From: Dryas octopetala
Lineage: Eukaryota; Streptophyta; Magnoliopsida; Rosales; Rosaceae
NCBI GenBank assembly: GCA_963921425.1
Contig: OY992836.1
Span: forward strand, 10,695,304 to 10,759,303
Direction of reading: 5' to 3'
DNA: 64,000 nucleotides
The notes below the pieces were generated by a model. That model had not been told where the DNA came from. It did no database searches and saw only the letters and a program-made list of their open reading frames with translations. The position numbers and the translations under genes were made by a program. Positions 1 through 11,035 of this stretch are shown one piece after another (within the stretch, counting starts at the first letter, position 1; each line of letters starts with the position of its first letter).

Positions 1-1499
1 TATATTCCTTAACAACGCCCTAACAGCACGAAGCATTCTAGGCCGGACCGGTACACATACAAGGTATGCACACAAAGTATGGATAGTGAAACTCATCACA
101 TAATAAGTAAAATTTACTTATTACACTATTACAGCACCTATTTGGTGCTGCTTAGATCTCAATGCCCATGACGTTGTACTTGCATTGCGATTGTTTGGTA
201 CTACTCTTCTTTGTACTAAAAGCATCTCTATTTTGTTTCGTACAAGGGTATAGGACAAAGAGCAAGGTTAGCACAACATGCATAGCGTGGTAATGAGCAT
301 CTATCTTTATTCACATTTTGCATGCGTTGTATTATTGTTTGTTGCTAAATTTGGGACTGGATAAGCTCAATGCTAGTAGCTAACTTCCATGTCTTCTTAG
401 GTCATTCACTTTGCCACCTAACAGAATGATGAAAGAAAATCTGGCCCACTATCGTTGGGAAGTGACTTGCTTGTGCTGCATTTCTGGGTATAGATACACC
501 AACCAGTGAAATTACAAAATTATATATTGGAGCTAAATTTTTTAAAAACGTGTTTATAGGTCGCTTACTGATCAATAGGATATTATCAAACAGACAAACA
601 CTCATTCAAAAAGCCATTTCTTATTTTCCTAGATAGCTTTTGGCTACGTCCTAGATTGCAACACTTAATAAAATTTTGAAGGATAAGAAAATATCCAATC
701 AATGTCACTTGTAAAAGAAGGGATTGAAATTATGCAATAACTTGTTCATATCAGAAATTAACAAAAGCATTTCACATTCAGATCTTCACTATTCAAACAC
801 ATAGATGACCACAAATTAATAAATCTGTTAGAACTCCTCTAGGGAAAAGAATGGAAAGGTCAAAATAGGAAAAGTATTCTCCTTCATTGGCTGGTAAATT
901 ATCTGTACAATAAAGGATAACTCGGTCATTTAGAGGAACTTGTACTGTGAAGTGTCGTACGGGTACCTCCAGCAACGCGCACACTATAAATATCTGATCC
1001 AACCGCGCACAAAGTTGTAACTTGCAAGAAAGCTGAAGCTTCAAACAATCAGACTTGTAAGGAACTGAGAATGCGCGTCAACCGTCGCCGGAACAATTTT
1101 GAGGTGGCCAAGTCAACTTTCCGGCGAAGCCGTCAAACTTAGATTTCCAATCCGGCAATCCTTTCCGGTAATTCAAAGCATTTCTGTGTATAATTGCGAT
1201 GTTTGACTTCTCAAAGTTTTCACTTCAATTTCGAACAAGTTGGTAAAGATCTGAATTCGAAGGAGCTGGAGTTTTAACTCTGTTTGGTTGGTTTCTGAGA
1301 AACTGTAGGAAAAGCAAGGAAAATGAAAAAGAATTAGAACTCTCTCTGCTCATGTTTGAACCTTGATTTTTTTTTTTTTTTTAATTTTTCATGTTAGTGC
1401 TGATTTTCCTGTTAATTACGAAGTGACCAAATGAAAATGGAAAATAGATATTGTTTGCAGGCTTGTGTGTATGAATTGTTTGCTTCATTTTAATGTAAC
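1..1499. other. Intergenic region upstream of GRDP1
   Basis: No gene recognised. Short open frames here have no recognisable domain. The last few hundred bases (about 1,080-1,400) probably hold the GRDP1 promoter and the start of its 5' leader; I see no clear TATA box that would fix the start of transcription. Confidence 0.4.
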
Positions 1500-1503
1500 C
1501 TAT

Positions 1504-1624
1504 GCGTTCCGGGATAGAGCAGAATGATCGGCAAGCCCTCTTGTTGAGAAGCTTGTAATGCGATCTTATCTGCGGCAGCTTTGGATTTCTCGTACTCCGT
1601 ACAGAAGAACCTTTCGTGATGGAC
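1504..1624 (-). pseudogene. Isolated exon relic of a farnesol dehydrogenase (FLDH)-like Rossmann-fold reductase
   Basis: Read on the minus strand from 1,624, this stretch encodes about 40 residues with the segments HHERFFCTEYEKSK, ADKIALQA and GLPIILLYPG. I recognise these from plant NAD(P)-dependent farnesol dehydrogenase / dihydroflavonol-reductase-like proteins; the Tyr-x-x-x-Lys pair (YEKSK) is the catalytic signature of extended short-chain reductases. A splice acceptor (cttcag) lies directly upstream, so intron sequence came with it. The expected continuation (a glycine-rich GPG segment and the C-terminal half) is absent downstream, and the preceding exons would have to lie inside GRDP1, where they are not found. 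It is therefore a single-exon fragment, probably a duplicated or transposon-carried scrap, lying in the leader/promoter region of GRDP1 on the opposite strand. Identification is from memory of the family. Confidence 0.65.
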
Positions 1625-1770
1625 CTGAAGAAATCGATAATAAGAGAACGAAACGAACATCAAAATCAGAGCTTTATGGACTCTGTGTTATTAGCTCTTG
1701 ATTATCAAGAATTTTGAAGCTTTAATACAAACTATAATTATGAAATTGCTGAAGTTTTGTATTATTTTTT

Positions 1771-1787
1771 TTTAGAGAAACTGAGAG
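1771..1787 (+). promoter_or_regulatory. Probable 5'-UTR intron acceptor and short leader before the GRDP1 start codon
   Basis: A T-rich tract ending in tttag (1,771-1,775) sits only 12 bases upstream of the GRDP1 ATG. This is the form of a 3' splice site, suggesting that the leader is interrupted by an intron whose first exon lies upstream (about 1.1-1.4 kb). The donor cannot be fixed by eye. Confidence 0.45.
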
Positions 1788-4700
1788 ATGGAGAAGGAAC
1801 AAGAGCTTGAGTGGATCAAAGCGCAGAAGATTGGAATAGGCGTGGACCTTGTGGCTGCAGCCAAAAAGCAGCTTCAGTTTCTTGCTGCTGTGGACAGGAA
1901 TCGGTGTCTCTATGAAGGGCCTGCTCTTGAAAGGGCAATCTATAGGTACGCGTGAAGTAGATTGTTTCAACTTTGTAGCTTTGGTTCAGTTCTTGTGTTT
2001 TGGGTGCATTAGATTCTTGGCAGTACCAAATCACATTTTTTTGGGTTTTTCATTTTTAATTTTAATATTTTTTGTTGGAGCTTCCTATTGTTTTCAGTTT
2101 GGGTTATTCAATTAGTGTGGAGCAAAGGGTACTTTTATTTTGAGCTAATCAGTTTGCTATATAGTCTCAGGAGATGATAATCTATGTGTTGTTTTCAATT
2201 ATGTGTTCCTGCTGGGCATTTGATCTTTATATTCAAAGTTCTAAAAATGCTGATTCAGGTACAATGCTTGTTGGCTTCCCTTGCTTGCCAAACATTCTGA
2301 GTCCCAGATTTCTGAAGGACCTTTGGTTGTACCTCTTGATTGTGAATGGATATGGCATTGTCACAGGCTAAATCCAGTAGGCTTCTCTGAATTGTTTTCG
2401 TTCTGATTATCTTTATTTGATGGATTGATTTACTAAGCTTTGTGTTTTGGGTTTGTTATTCAGGTTCAATACAAGACTGACTGTGAGGAACTTTATGGAA
2501 AGATCCTTGACAATTCTAATGTTGTATCCTCTGTTCAAGGCTCTTGTAAAAGGAATTCTGAAGAAATGTGGAATAGTCTGTATCCAGAAGAACCGTACAA
2601 ATTAAACTTAGATAAGGCGTTGTCAGAGGATATATCTGAAAGACTTTCTGGACTTGAAAAATGCACCAAATATGATCTGGTTTCAGCTGTTAAAAGGCAG
2701 TGTCCTTTCTTTTACCAGGTAATACGAGAATGCAGCTAATATATTGGGTAGAATACTTATGCTGAGTCTTAAAAAAATAAACTTATGCTGAAGTATCAAG
2801 GGGTCCGTCCATCTTGGCTGGTTAATCCAGATCAATTTGTATTCTATCATTTTGAGTGTTTTAGGGGTTCGATTTTCTCATGTCATTGTATTTTGACAGG
2901 TATCCAGACCCCATATGAACCATGATCTATTTCTTGAAGGAGCGGTGTCTAGATATAAAGGGTTTCTTCATCTAATCAGGAGAAACAAAGAGAAGTCTCT
3001 AAAACGTTTTTGTGTTCCAACATACGACATTGACCTTATCTGGCACTCTCACCAATTGCATCCTGTATCTTATTGTAAAGACCTGAATGAAATACTTGGC
3101 AAGGTATTGGAGCATGATGACATGGACGTGGACAGGACTAAAGGGAAGAAGCTTGATGTTGGGTTCTCTGGAACTACCAAGCAATGGGAAGAGGCATTTG
3201 GTATCAGGTATTGGAGGGCAGGGGCAATGTATAGAGGCAGTGCTCCATGTCCTCTCACAACCACTCCTTACAAATCTAACATGATGAGCAAGGATGTTGT
3301 TGCATCCACTGAGTATCAGAAAGTAATTCAGCTTCCAGAGGTGAAATTTATGGAGGTAGATTTCTTTCAGTTATATTTTTTCTTTTTCCCTGTTATATTT
3401 CTTATAATTATAGTATGTTGATGACTGGAATGTCTTGACTTTAAAGTTAGACATAGTCTATAGCTAGTAGCTATTTTACTCATGGCTCCTCACCTTAAAA
3501 GTTGGCTTCATAAAGGCACATAAGGACTTTTAAAGTGTCCTTGTTATTAGATTGACTTAGAAATGTTTCATCATTATATTGGGTAGAATCATAATTTACA
3601 TAAAGGTTGAAAATTTCTTCTTCAATGGAAATTGAGAACGGGGATAGTATCTTAATTAAATTTTGAGCATGCTTTTGAATTTAGAGTGTTTATATATAAA
3701 TGAGCACAGTAGCTAACTTTCATTTCTGATATAGGTTATAAGGCAGTGCTCATAGCTTCTGGCCCTTCTAAATTTTTTTTCTCAGATATTAAATAGGGAC
3801 ATATGCTACCTCCTGCCTGAGCCATTATACTGCAATGATTTTCATTCTTTGTGATGTTTTCCTATTCGTCTTCCAGGTCCTTTTGGAGTTTGTGGAAGTT
3901 AGGAACGTACCTGAAGGGCACAAAGGAAGTCTCTTTGTCTCATTTAGTAAAACCCAACAGGATGTATTCTTTAATTCTAAGCAGACACTGAGTATTTTGT
4001 CTGAGTCTGGAGAGAAACAGGTTGCTTGTTTCCAGTGCGAACCTACTGGAGACCTGCATTTTGAACTGATATCCTATTCACCTTCCCACATACCATTGAA
4101 AAGGGCATATAAAACAATAGGTTCTACTACATTCTCTCTTCAAGATTTTCTGGTCCCACTCTCTAAATTATATGCAGAAAAATGGTTGGAGTTGGTGCCA
4201 AGTTCTGGAAATGTGAATTCAAAACCAATCTATCTACGGGTTGATATGTCATTTACTATTCCAGCTGTAGCACAACGCGCACTTCACTTGGTTCGTTCTC
4301 GACCATTGTCAAAAAGTTCTTGTTTTTTCTCCCTTCCTGGGAAGGTTCAAGATGCCAAGAGTTGGACACATGTGATTGATGAAACTGGCACGAAGCTCAT
4401 CAGCCTGCAAATGAGGTATGCTTATCTCCACATTTTCTGCTAGCTAATGAGTTAAACCTACCTTCCAAGACTACACATGTTCTTCTTCTTATGTTTTCAT
4501 AGTTGACGGTAAAACTTGAAAAGTCGGAACTGTTTCCCTAGTATAATTTTCAAATTAGAGATATTGGTGGTTCTAGGTGAATCCTAACCCAAGGATATGC
4601 ATGCAGAATTCCAGGTATCAGAACACAGTCACTATACTTAGGTTTTTTCTTCTTCCGAAGTTGTATGCATGCATGCACATATAGTTAAACAGATATGACT

Positions 4701-6882
4701 TCCAAAAATGGATACTTGATGGAAATCAATATGCAGTTTAGATTCATATGGATGTTGGCTGAAGGGGGAGTGTAACATCAACTTTATGCCAAATGACGCA
4801 TCTTCCAGGGTGTGAAACTGACAAGTTACATTTGCAGCAGTATAAGTGAAATTGAACTTGAGATGTTAAAACATTAATTGTATAGCCTTATTCTTAGAAA
4901 TGATGCTGTTTCTTGGTGTCTAGCTTATTCATCTCTACAAGTTATATATTCAACATGGATTACTTATCCTTCATAGACTTTTGCTTCTAAGGAAACCTGA
5001 AATGTTCTAAGCTTTCAATTTGATTTGACAAGTGTATATATAAAAAGTAAAATGTCAGTTGTGTCAAAAGAATAAGAACTTGCAGTTGCAGAAAGAACCC
5101 AGTGATCCTTCTTGTTTGCTTGAAAAAAGTTGTTTCATATTATACCTGGTTAATACAACTTTTGGGAACAACTGCAACTTGCCACAACTACAAGAGATAT
5201 ATATTTCTTAAATTGAGACTTAACATACTATATGCATTATCATACGTAGTATGGAAGTATGTACAGAACCATATGCTTCTCATGCAACTTGTTTATGTCT
5301 TTCATTTTATGATGTGTTATGAAGCTCTGACCTTTGCTCTGTGCCGTCTTGGATTGTATATACAGGGATTCTGAAAAGACTAAGGCAAGGGAAAATAAAA
5401 ATCTTATTAAAGACGTGATCGGAATTACCAAGTCTGGACAAATATGTACTCTTGCAGAGTTTGTGGGGACTGGGTGGTCTTTGATGGATTCTCACTGGTC
5501 CCTTCACCCTCAGAAAAATTCCAAGGGAGATGGCCACGTCTTTGTGCTGAAGGGCAAGAAGATGGTACGCATCCATCCACTTCTCATTCATTGTTATTAT
5601 CAAACTTTCTGTTTACTACATAATTTTGTGGAAATTAGTTTGATATATCGTGTTTGTACATTTGTTTTACCACCCTGAATCATGCTTACAAATCAAAAGA
5701 CCTTGACAAAGTGCATGGAAATCAGTTTTTTATTTATTAATATTATTTTTAGTTTTTTTTTATAAAATGGACATGAATTTGAAATTACTGATAAAAGATT
5801 TGTTAATATACAGTTGTGCTCAGCATAAAATATCAAGTACATTTGTGCATTAAGTTAGAGTAGCATCACATAGTAGAGTGCGGCTTCTGGATATGAAGAT
5901 GGTTTGCTTATATGGAGTAGTAGATTGTCTCCTAAATTTATCTTCTTGGTACAGGTCAAGTTCTTCCCCGGAAGAAAGCTCGACTATGAATCTAAACATT
6001 GTGAAAAACATAAAAGTGAACGAGGCTTCATGACCTTAGTTGAATTCTCTGCTGAAGATCCTTATGGAAAAGCAGTGGCATTGCTTGACATAAAATCTGG
6101 ATGTGTCAAGGTACCGTCACCATGTGATCTCTTCACTTTGTTACAGCTCCTTAATACTTTATTTGACTTGATTTGATTACAAAAATGAATAGGTAAAGGA
6201 AGAATGGATGCTAGTTCCTGGGATAATATTGGCTTTTATATTTTTGGATATGTTAAAGAAGGAAGGATATGATGGCTTTTCTGTAAATGCCAAGGAGATG
6301 GGTAGTGCAGCTGAGGCAATTAATGAAAACCATGAGGAAGCCAAAAGAACCAACTTGACCTCTTCTGGAGCAAGTGAGGTTGAGCTGAATAATGAGGTGG
6401 CTGAAGGAGATGTAGTGATGCCGGAAAAAGGTGGAGGTTGTGGTGGAGCATGTGGCAGTGGGTGTGGAAATGCAATTAGGAGTGGTGGCTCTAGTGGATG
6501 TGGTAGTGGCTGTGGTGGTAGCTGCGGAAACATGCTGAAGAGTGGAGGCTGCGGTGGCTGTGGCGGTGGAGGCGGCTGTGGTGGTGGCTGTGGAAGCATG
6601 CTGAAGAGTGGTGGCTGCGGTGGCTGTGGCGGTGGAGGCTGCTGTGGTGGTGGCTGTGGAAGCATGCTGAAGAGTGGTGGCTGTGGCGGCTGTGGTGGCA
6701 GTGGCGGCTGTGGTGGTGGCTGTGGAAACATGCTGAAGAGTGGTGGTTGTGGTGGGTGTGGTGGTGGAGGTGGTTGTGGAAGTTTTAGTGCTAAATCTGC
6801 TCATGAAAACACATCTAGTAACTCATGCGCAGAGGCACACCCAAAGGAGGCACCCATCTGTGTGAATGAGGCAGTAGCTTGA
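1788..6882 (+). CDS. GRDP1: Glycine-rich domain-containing protein 1 (GRDP1; DUF1399 family), eight exons
   Basis: Exons: 1788-1945, 2259-2376, 2464-2718, 2900-3355, 3877-4415, 5366-5564, 5955-6110, 6193-6882. All introns are GT-AG and the joined frame is open for 2,571 nt (856 aa plus stop). The order matches Arabidopsis GRDP1. An N-terminal DUF1399 region (about residues 15-290) carries the paired motifs CEWIWHCHRLNP (about 81-92) and DLIWHSHQLHP. A central C2-like region (from about 330) begins LLEFVEVRNVPEGHKG. A further conserved stretch (about 510-650) contains VKFFPGRKLDYE. The tail from about residue 707 is rich in Gly and Cys. The family is linked in Arabidopsis to abscisic-acid and osmotic-stress responses; the biochemical role is not settled. 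The gene looks intact. The start is chosen because MEKEQE opens the conserved block and follows an apparent splice acceptor. Length is close to the Arabidopsis protein. No operon-like neighbour. Confidence 0.95.
6529..6790 (+). repeat. 66-bp coding minisatellite in the last exon of GRDP1
   Basis: The units start at 6,529, 6,595, 6,661 and 6,727, exactly 66 bp apart, giving three full units and a partial fourth. Each encodes 22 residues beginning N/S-MLKSGGCGGCGG. The period is a multiple of three, so copy-number change would keep the frame. The reverse strand is open and proline-rich here purely as a by-product. Confidence 0.92.
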
Positions 6883-7496
6883 TGTCTGTGCATCATGGAA
6901 CATCAGCAGTATCTAAATGCATCGTAGATTCGTAGCAAAGTCTTATGACGCATTCATACTTCTTGTATGCACAGATGTCAATCCAAGTATCATAGCCCAA
7001 AAAATAAAAAAAGTCCACCGAGTATAGCTCTCATCTGTTGTGATGTGCTGTAAAATAAGTACAGCTTTATTTTTCTCGTATGTCAAGTCTCCAATTTGGG
7101 AAGTTACTCGATTAAATTGCACATAACTTCCATTACCTGTACTGGGATGAACTATCATGATTTTAAGGCATCGTTTGATGCATAAAGTTGGATTGCATAT
7201 GTAAAAATAACTAGATCCATCTGTATTTAATGAATAAACTTCTAATATGAAGGAAGAAGATATATTAGTCATAAGGACAAAACTTATCCCTAATAATCCC
7301 TACAAAAATGGTGGGATTAGCAAAGATAAGTTTCCCATTATGGCTCATTCAAAAAGACACTCACTTTCTTCTTCCTTGAATACTTATGAATTTGTTATTT
7401 AACATATCAATCTAATCTTATATATCAAATGAAGTGTGAAATAATATTATCTCCATATATTGTATTACATCAATTGAATTCCATTAGAAAGGTAAG
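6883..7496. other. GRDP1 3' flank
   Basis: Presumed 3' UTR and downstream AT-rich DNA. AATAAA-like strings occur (for example near 7,002), but the cleavage site cannot be fixed. No other gene is seen. Confidence 0.4.
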
Positions 7497-7504
7497 AGTT
7501 AATG

Positions 7505-8022
7505 TAGAGGTGTCAAACGGGTCGGGCCGGCCCGAGCACGACACGGCACGGCACGATTAAATGGGCCGGGCCAGGCCGAAGTTTTTAGCTCATCGGGCAC
7601 GGCACGGCACGAGCATGACACGGGCAAAGCACGGCATGAGCACGACACAGGCCGAGCACGACACAGGCCAAGCACGACACGAGCACGGGCACGAAATGAG
7701 CCCGAATTAGGCATGACTATTTTAACATTTTTTTTTCCATTTTTAAAGAACTTTTCAACAAAAATATTCAATTTTCATGAAAAATAATGTTAATATTTAA
7801 TTATAAATAAGAAAAAAATATTATAAGATTAGTTTTATCACATAAAAAATAAAAATAAAAAAAGGTCGGTGGGCCGGCCCGTTTAAGGCACGGCACGAGC
7901 ACGAATGGTCCGCGGGCCGTGGGCCGTTCCGGGCTTAGGTCTTAACTATATGGGCCGGCCCGAGCACGGCATGAAAGCACGATGGGCTCAACTTAAACGG
8001 GTCGGCCCGTTTGACACCTCTA
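7505..8022. mobile_element. hAT-type MITE, 518 bp, with perfect 8-bp target-site duplication
   Basis: The terminal inverted repeats begin TAGAGGTGTCAAACGGG and end CCCGTTTGACACCTCTA. The element is flanked by the direct repeat AGTTAATG (7,497-7,504 and 8,023-8,030), the 8-bp duplication typical of the hAT superfamily. The interior is GC- and CG-rich near both ends (repeated gggccg and cacggcacg strings) with an AT-rich core. There is no transposase frame, so it is non-autonomous. The perfect duplication suggests a fairly young insertion. Confidence 0.93.
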
Positions 8023-8112
8023 AGTTAATGAGAATCTACAAAAATTTGCATATGTAGTCTTAATGGGGGAGGTATTTAATTAACCATCTTCCCACTACCA
8101 TTTGATCTTTGC

Positions 8113-8784
8113 CTTTTTTTTTTTTTTTTGGTAATAAAGCATCTCATTGCATTAGATCAGCCAAAAGACAGAGTAAATACAAAGAAAGAGCCCAAAAGCT
8201 TACAAGAAGGCAAAAGCCTACAGAAGTGGAGCATCAAAGCCCACAGAAATTCTAAGATCTCATCACAGCGGTGTTGAGCAGACATTATAGCCACCAAACG
8301 GAGCCAGTGAGGCGTCGAAGGATTTAGCGAACTTGTCACGTTAGGGTCCACGATCCTACAAATAACTCTAAATCGAGGCCGATAGTAGCTCATAATGGCA
8401 GATCGAGCAATAGTAACTGGTGGAAACATAACCGGTACCGGCGAAAATAGTGCCAACCAAACACCTTGAGATAAGCGTTCGAGAAAACCTGAGAGTATCA
8501 AAGCACCAAACAAGCCAAAACAAGTGAAAATAAAGGAGCAAAACAAAGCTGCAAGATGCAGTATGAAAGACTTCCAAAATGGAAGTATGGAAAAACTCTC
8601 ACAATTGAGGGAGGAGAGTATCCCTAAGTTGGGGGGAGAAGGGGAAGGGGAAGGGGAAGGGAAGGGGAGGGGAGGGGAAGGAAGGCCAGCTCCCCTCACC
8701 CTCCCTGGAGTGTGCGACTATGGGAGGGCTTGAGGAAAGAGAAGAGAGAAAACAGAGGCGGCGGCTAGGGTTACAGATGTATCT
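8113..8784 (-). mobile_element. LINE-like retroposon copy with poly(A) tail and 15-bp target duplication
   Basis: The element is flanked by the direct repeat CCATTTGATCTTTGC (8,098-8,112 and 8,785-8,799). A poly(T) tract at the low-coordinate end is the poly(A) tail of an element on the minus strand. The minus strand opens with a GC-rich leader (aaccctagccgccgcc) and ends ...gatgctttattacc followed by poly(A), in the style of plant L1 3' ends. The 180-codon open frame inside is low-complexity and not a recognisable ORF1 or reverse transcriptase. It is either a heavily reduced LINE or a non-autonomous passenger of LINE machinery. Confidence 0.8.
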
Positions 8785-8998
8785 CCATTTGATCTTTGCT
8801 TTGATGCATATGTCTACACTCTAAAAACTGGTTGTAAAGCTTCTCAACCCTTATGCACCTTTGCATCCATAGAACAACGTTAGTCGGAATTCATGTCGTT
8901 GGGATTTGATTTGGCATTTCACAATACTCACATAATAGTAATTACATAAGTTCAGTTTATTAATATTTGCTGCCAGTGGCCACTATCCGTTAGACGAG

Positions 8999-9175
8999 AA
9001 ATTATTCTGTATAACCGATATATTGACACGTGGTATAACCAGTCTATATGTTATAACATGGGTGGATGTTATTAATACTATACCCTACTAATACAAATAT
9101 ATCGTCCAATAATACCCTTACACATTGGATTTGTTATACCACGTGACGATATATCGGTTATACCCTATAATTTTT
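8999..9175. mobile_element. Short MITE (177 bp), family copy 1
   Basis: Inverted ends of about 40 bp (left: aaattattctgtataaccga; right: its imperfect reverse complement) surround a short AT-rich core. The same family occurs at 29,516-29,700 and, inverted, at 37,981-38,166. No coding capacity. Confidence 0.8.
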
Positions 9176-9419
9176 CCCGCCAGACACCTTCCTCAGCCAC
9201 TCCGACGGCCATACCCGGCGAGGTACCACACGTTGCCATGTGTCGAGCTTCTTTTGAAATTGGGTAAAAATTAAATCAAAATGTAATTACCTCAGTTAGG
9301 TAATATGTATAATATGTCCTTGGATGGTTTACCATATTTGACAAATAAATAACCCAACTCATTTTTTTTTTTCCCACATATTGCATAATTAGATCATTTA
9401 CCACTCACTTAATTATCAA

Positions 9420-9828
9420 CACAATGAATAAGTGGTGTCTCATTTTCTCAAAGGTTTGTTTGTTAGCATCTACAATATGACCTTTGATGCTTACCATATA
9501 TGACAACCGAGGGATGATTTAATTAATTCCCTCCAAAGAGTAACAATTTCATTAAGACCATATTGACGTTTATTTTGATCATTATGACCATATGTATTTT
9601 TGATTCCGTTATGGCCATCTTCAATTTTTATTTTTGCTTTAATTTATATTCATCACTGTATAGATTGCATTTGTTTTTAGGTTTTATTGTAATTTAATTA
9701 CACTTTAACACCCATAGGTTATTTTTACTCCTTACTTCTCGTCTTCGACTATATATATATATATTGCAGATCTTTGCAGCCTTTTCAATACCTAAAGTTA
9801 AGAAGTCGATCAATTCTCAAGAAAAAAG
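9420..9828 (+). promoter_or_regulatory. Upstream region of the isolated defensin-like copy E
   Basis: This block is similar throughout to the upstream blocks of the four intact defensin-like genes 20-30 kb away: a tgaccatat motif region, a gtttttaggttttattgtaatttaatta segment (shortened here), then cttactt-c-gactatatata. The TATA element (about 9,750-9,764) lies about 70 bp before the ATG, the same spacing as in the intact genes. The extended 5' part (9,420-9,560) also matches the gene-less promoter copies at 28.8 and 38.8 kb. Confidence 0.75.
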
Positions 9829-9886
9829 ATGACTAAGTTTACAATTGCATCTTTTGTTCTTATGTCGGTGCTTTTCTTCGGTTCAG
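9829..9886 (+). pseudogene. Signal-peptide exon of a fifth defensin-like gene (copy E), probably decayed
   Basis: This exon-1 homologue has the same length (58 nt) and splice phase as the four intact genes. It encodes MTKFTIASFVLMSVLFFGS and is followed by the same donor context (cag|gtttgtttcaat). No intact cysteine-rich exon 2 follows. The best candidate is a stretch near 11,590-11,670 with EVDIYCCKFHFIPCKK, which resembles the start of the mature peptide (EIDSRCC...) but then loses the pattern. If that is right, the intron has swollen from about 0.5 kb to 1.7 kb by insertion of two MITEs (10,117 and 10,727). I infer a dead or dying paralogue; an unseen far exon cannot be excluded. Confidence 0.7.
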
Positions 9887-10116
9887 GTTTGTTTCAATTT
9901 GATCTTGGACCATAATAGTTAGGCGTTGTTATACATTCATGCTTAAATGATTGGAGGCTAGGTTTCTCATAATAGTAGGACTTAGCAAACTCCCTCACTT
10001 CATCTAAAAAACTCCTTTACTTTAAGGCTAGGGCATCCTTTCCAAAAAAACAAATAAATACATAGCATATATAACTCATTCTCCCCCCCCCCCCCAAACC
10101 CCCCCAAAAAAAAAAA

Positions 10117-10439
10117 GGCTTATTTGCGTCAATGCTCCCTGAAAGTAATTTCGATTTTCAATTTGCCCCCTGAAACTTCATTCCTCCCACTTTGCCCCCC
10201 AAACTTTAAAACATACCATATTTCGTTAAGTCTGTTTATGACTCCGTCAAAAAAGCCTGCGTGGCGCTTATGTGGAAGGGGCAATAAACTGCCATGTCAG
10301 CTTATTTGACGGAGCTTGTAACGGACTTGACAGAATATGATATTTTGTAAAGTTCGGGGGGTAAAGTGAGAGGAATAAAGTTTCAAGGGACAAATTGAAA
10401 ACCGAAGTTACTTTCAGGGGGCATTGGCGTGAATAAGCC
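10117..10439. mobile_element. TIR MITE (323 bp)
   Basis: The ends are inverted repeats: ggcttatttgcgtcaatgct at left and its imperfect reverse complement ending gaataagcc at right. The inverted similarity extends about 100 bp inward. The element sits between two runs of A that probably represent its target duplication. No coding capacity; the two open frames over it mirror each other. Confidence 0.85.
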
Positions 10440-10726
10440 AAAAAAAAAAATACTACATAATTCAATCATTTATCATACACTTATGAACACCATGAATAAG
10501 TTGTATATTATTCCCTCAAAGCTTGGTTTATTAATTTGCATGTGATAAACTCACTTATTTCAAACAGCTGAAGCCCTTGGGTTAGCTGAGTTGGGATGGA
10601 TGATAGAGAAATTAGCTAGGATTATGATGAGTTGAAAACTCAATATGTAGGGTGTTGTCCCTTATTTTTTATATCCTCGATTGATTGGAGGCTAGGTTTC
10701 TCAAGATATTTTCTTGTATATATATA

Positions 10727-11035
10727 GGTCCCTTCAAGTATGAGATTTCATAAATAATTTTATTTGTGCGATCTCGCATAGGGCTCACACCATATAATAT
10801 TTCAACGATCCGAACCGTCTATTATTTAAGTCTTTATTCAAAGATCATCTTTGCAAAAAATTAGTCAAATCGAAAATCATTTGTCTTTCCAACTTTGATC
10901 AAACAACCGTCTATTTGTTTGATCAAAGTTAGATAGACAAATAATTTTCGATTTGACTAATTTTTTGCAAGGATGATCTTTGAATAGAGACTTAAAAATA
11001 GAGACTTAAAGAATAGACTTAAAGAATGATCTTTG
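10727..11035. mobile_element. Foldback MITE related to the 46.9-47.3 kb element
   Basis: The two halves are inverted around about 10,910 (gatcaaacaaccgtct against tttgatcaaagttagat). The same sequence family, with the strings ttttttgcaaggatgatctt and caaaaaattag, recurs at 46,876-47,280, in the palindrome arms around 30.2-30.8 and 36.9-37.5 kb, and as a fragment at 59.5 kb. The right end here is truncated or rearranged. Confidence 0.75.

Noticed and set aside
6177-6804. Two minus-strand open frames rich in Pro, Gln or Thr
   Set aside because: They are reverse-strand shadows of the Gly/Cys-rich GRDP1 tail, open only because the 66-bp repeat is in phase.
8157-8699. 180-codon minus-strand open frame
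   Set aside because: Lies wholly inside the LINE-like retroposon, is low-complexity and lacks any recognisable domain.
10560-10640. cag|CTGAAGCC... as exon 2 of defensin-like copy E
   Set aside because: The frame after the acceptor-like site has no cysteines and ends quickly; the region near 11,590 is a better though still weak candidate.
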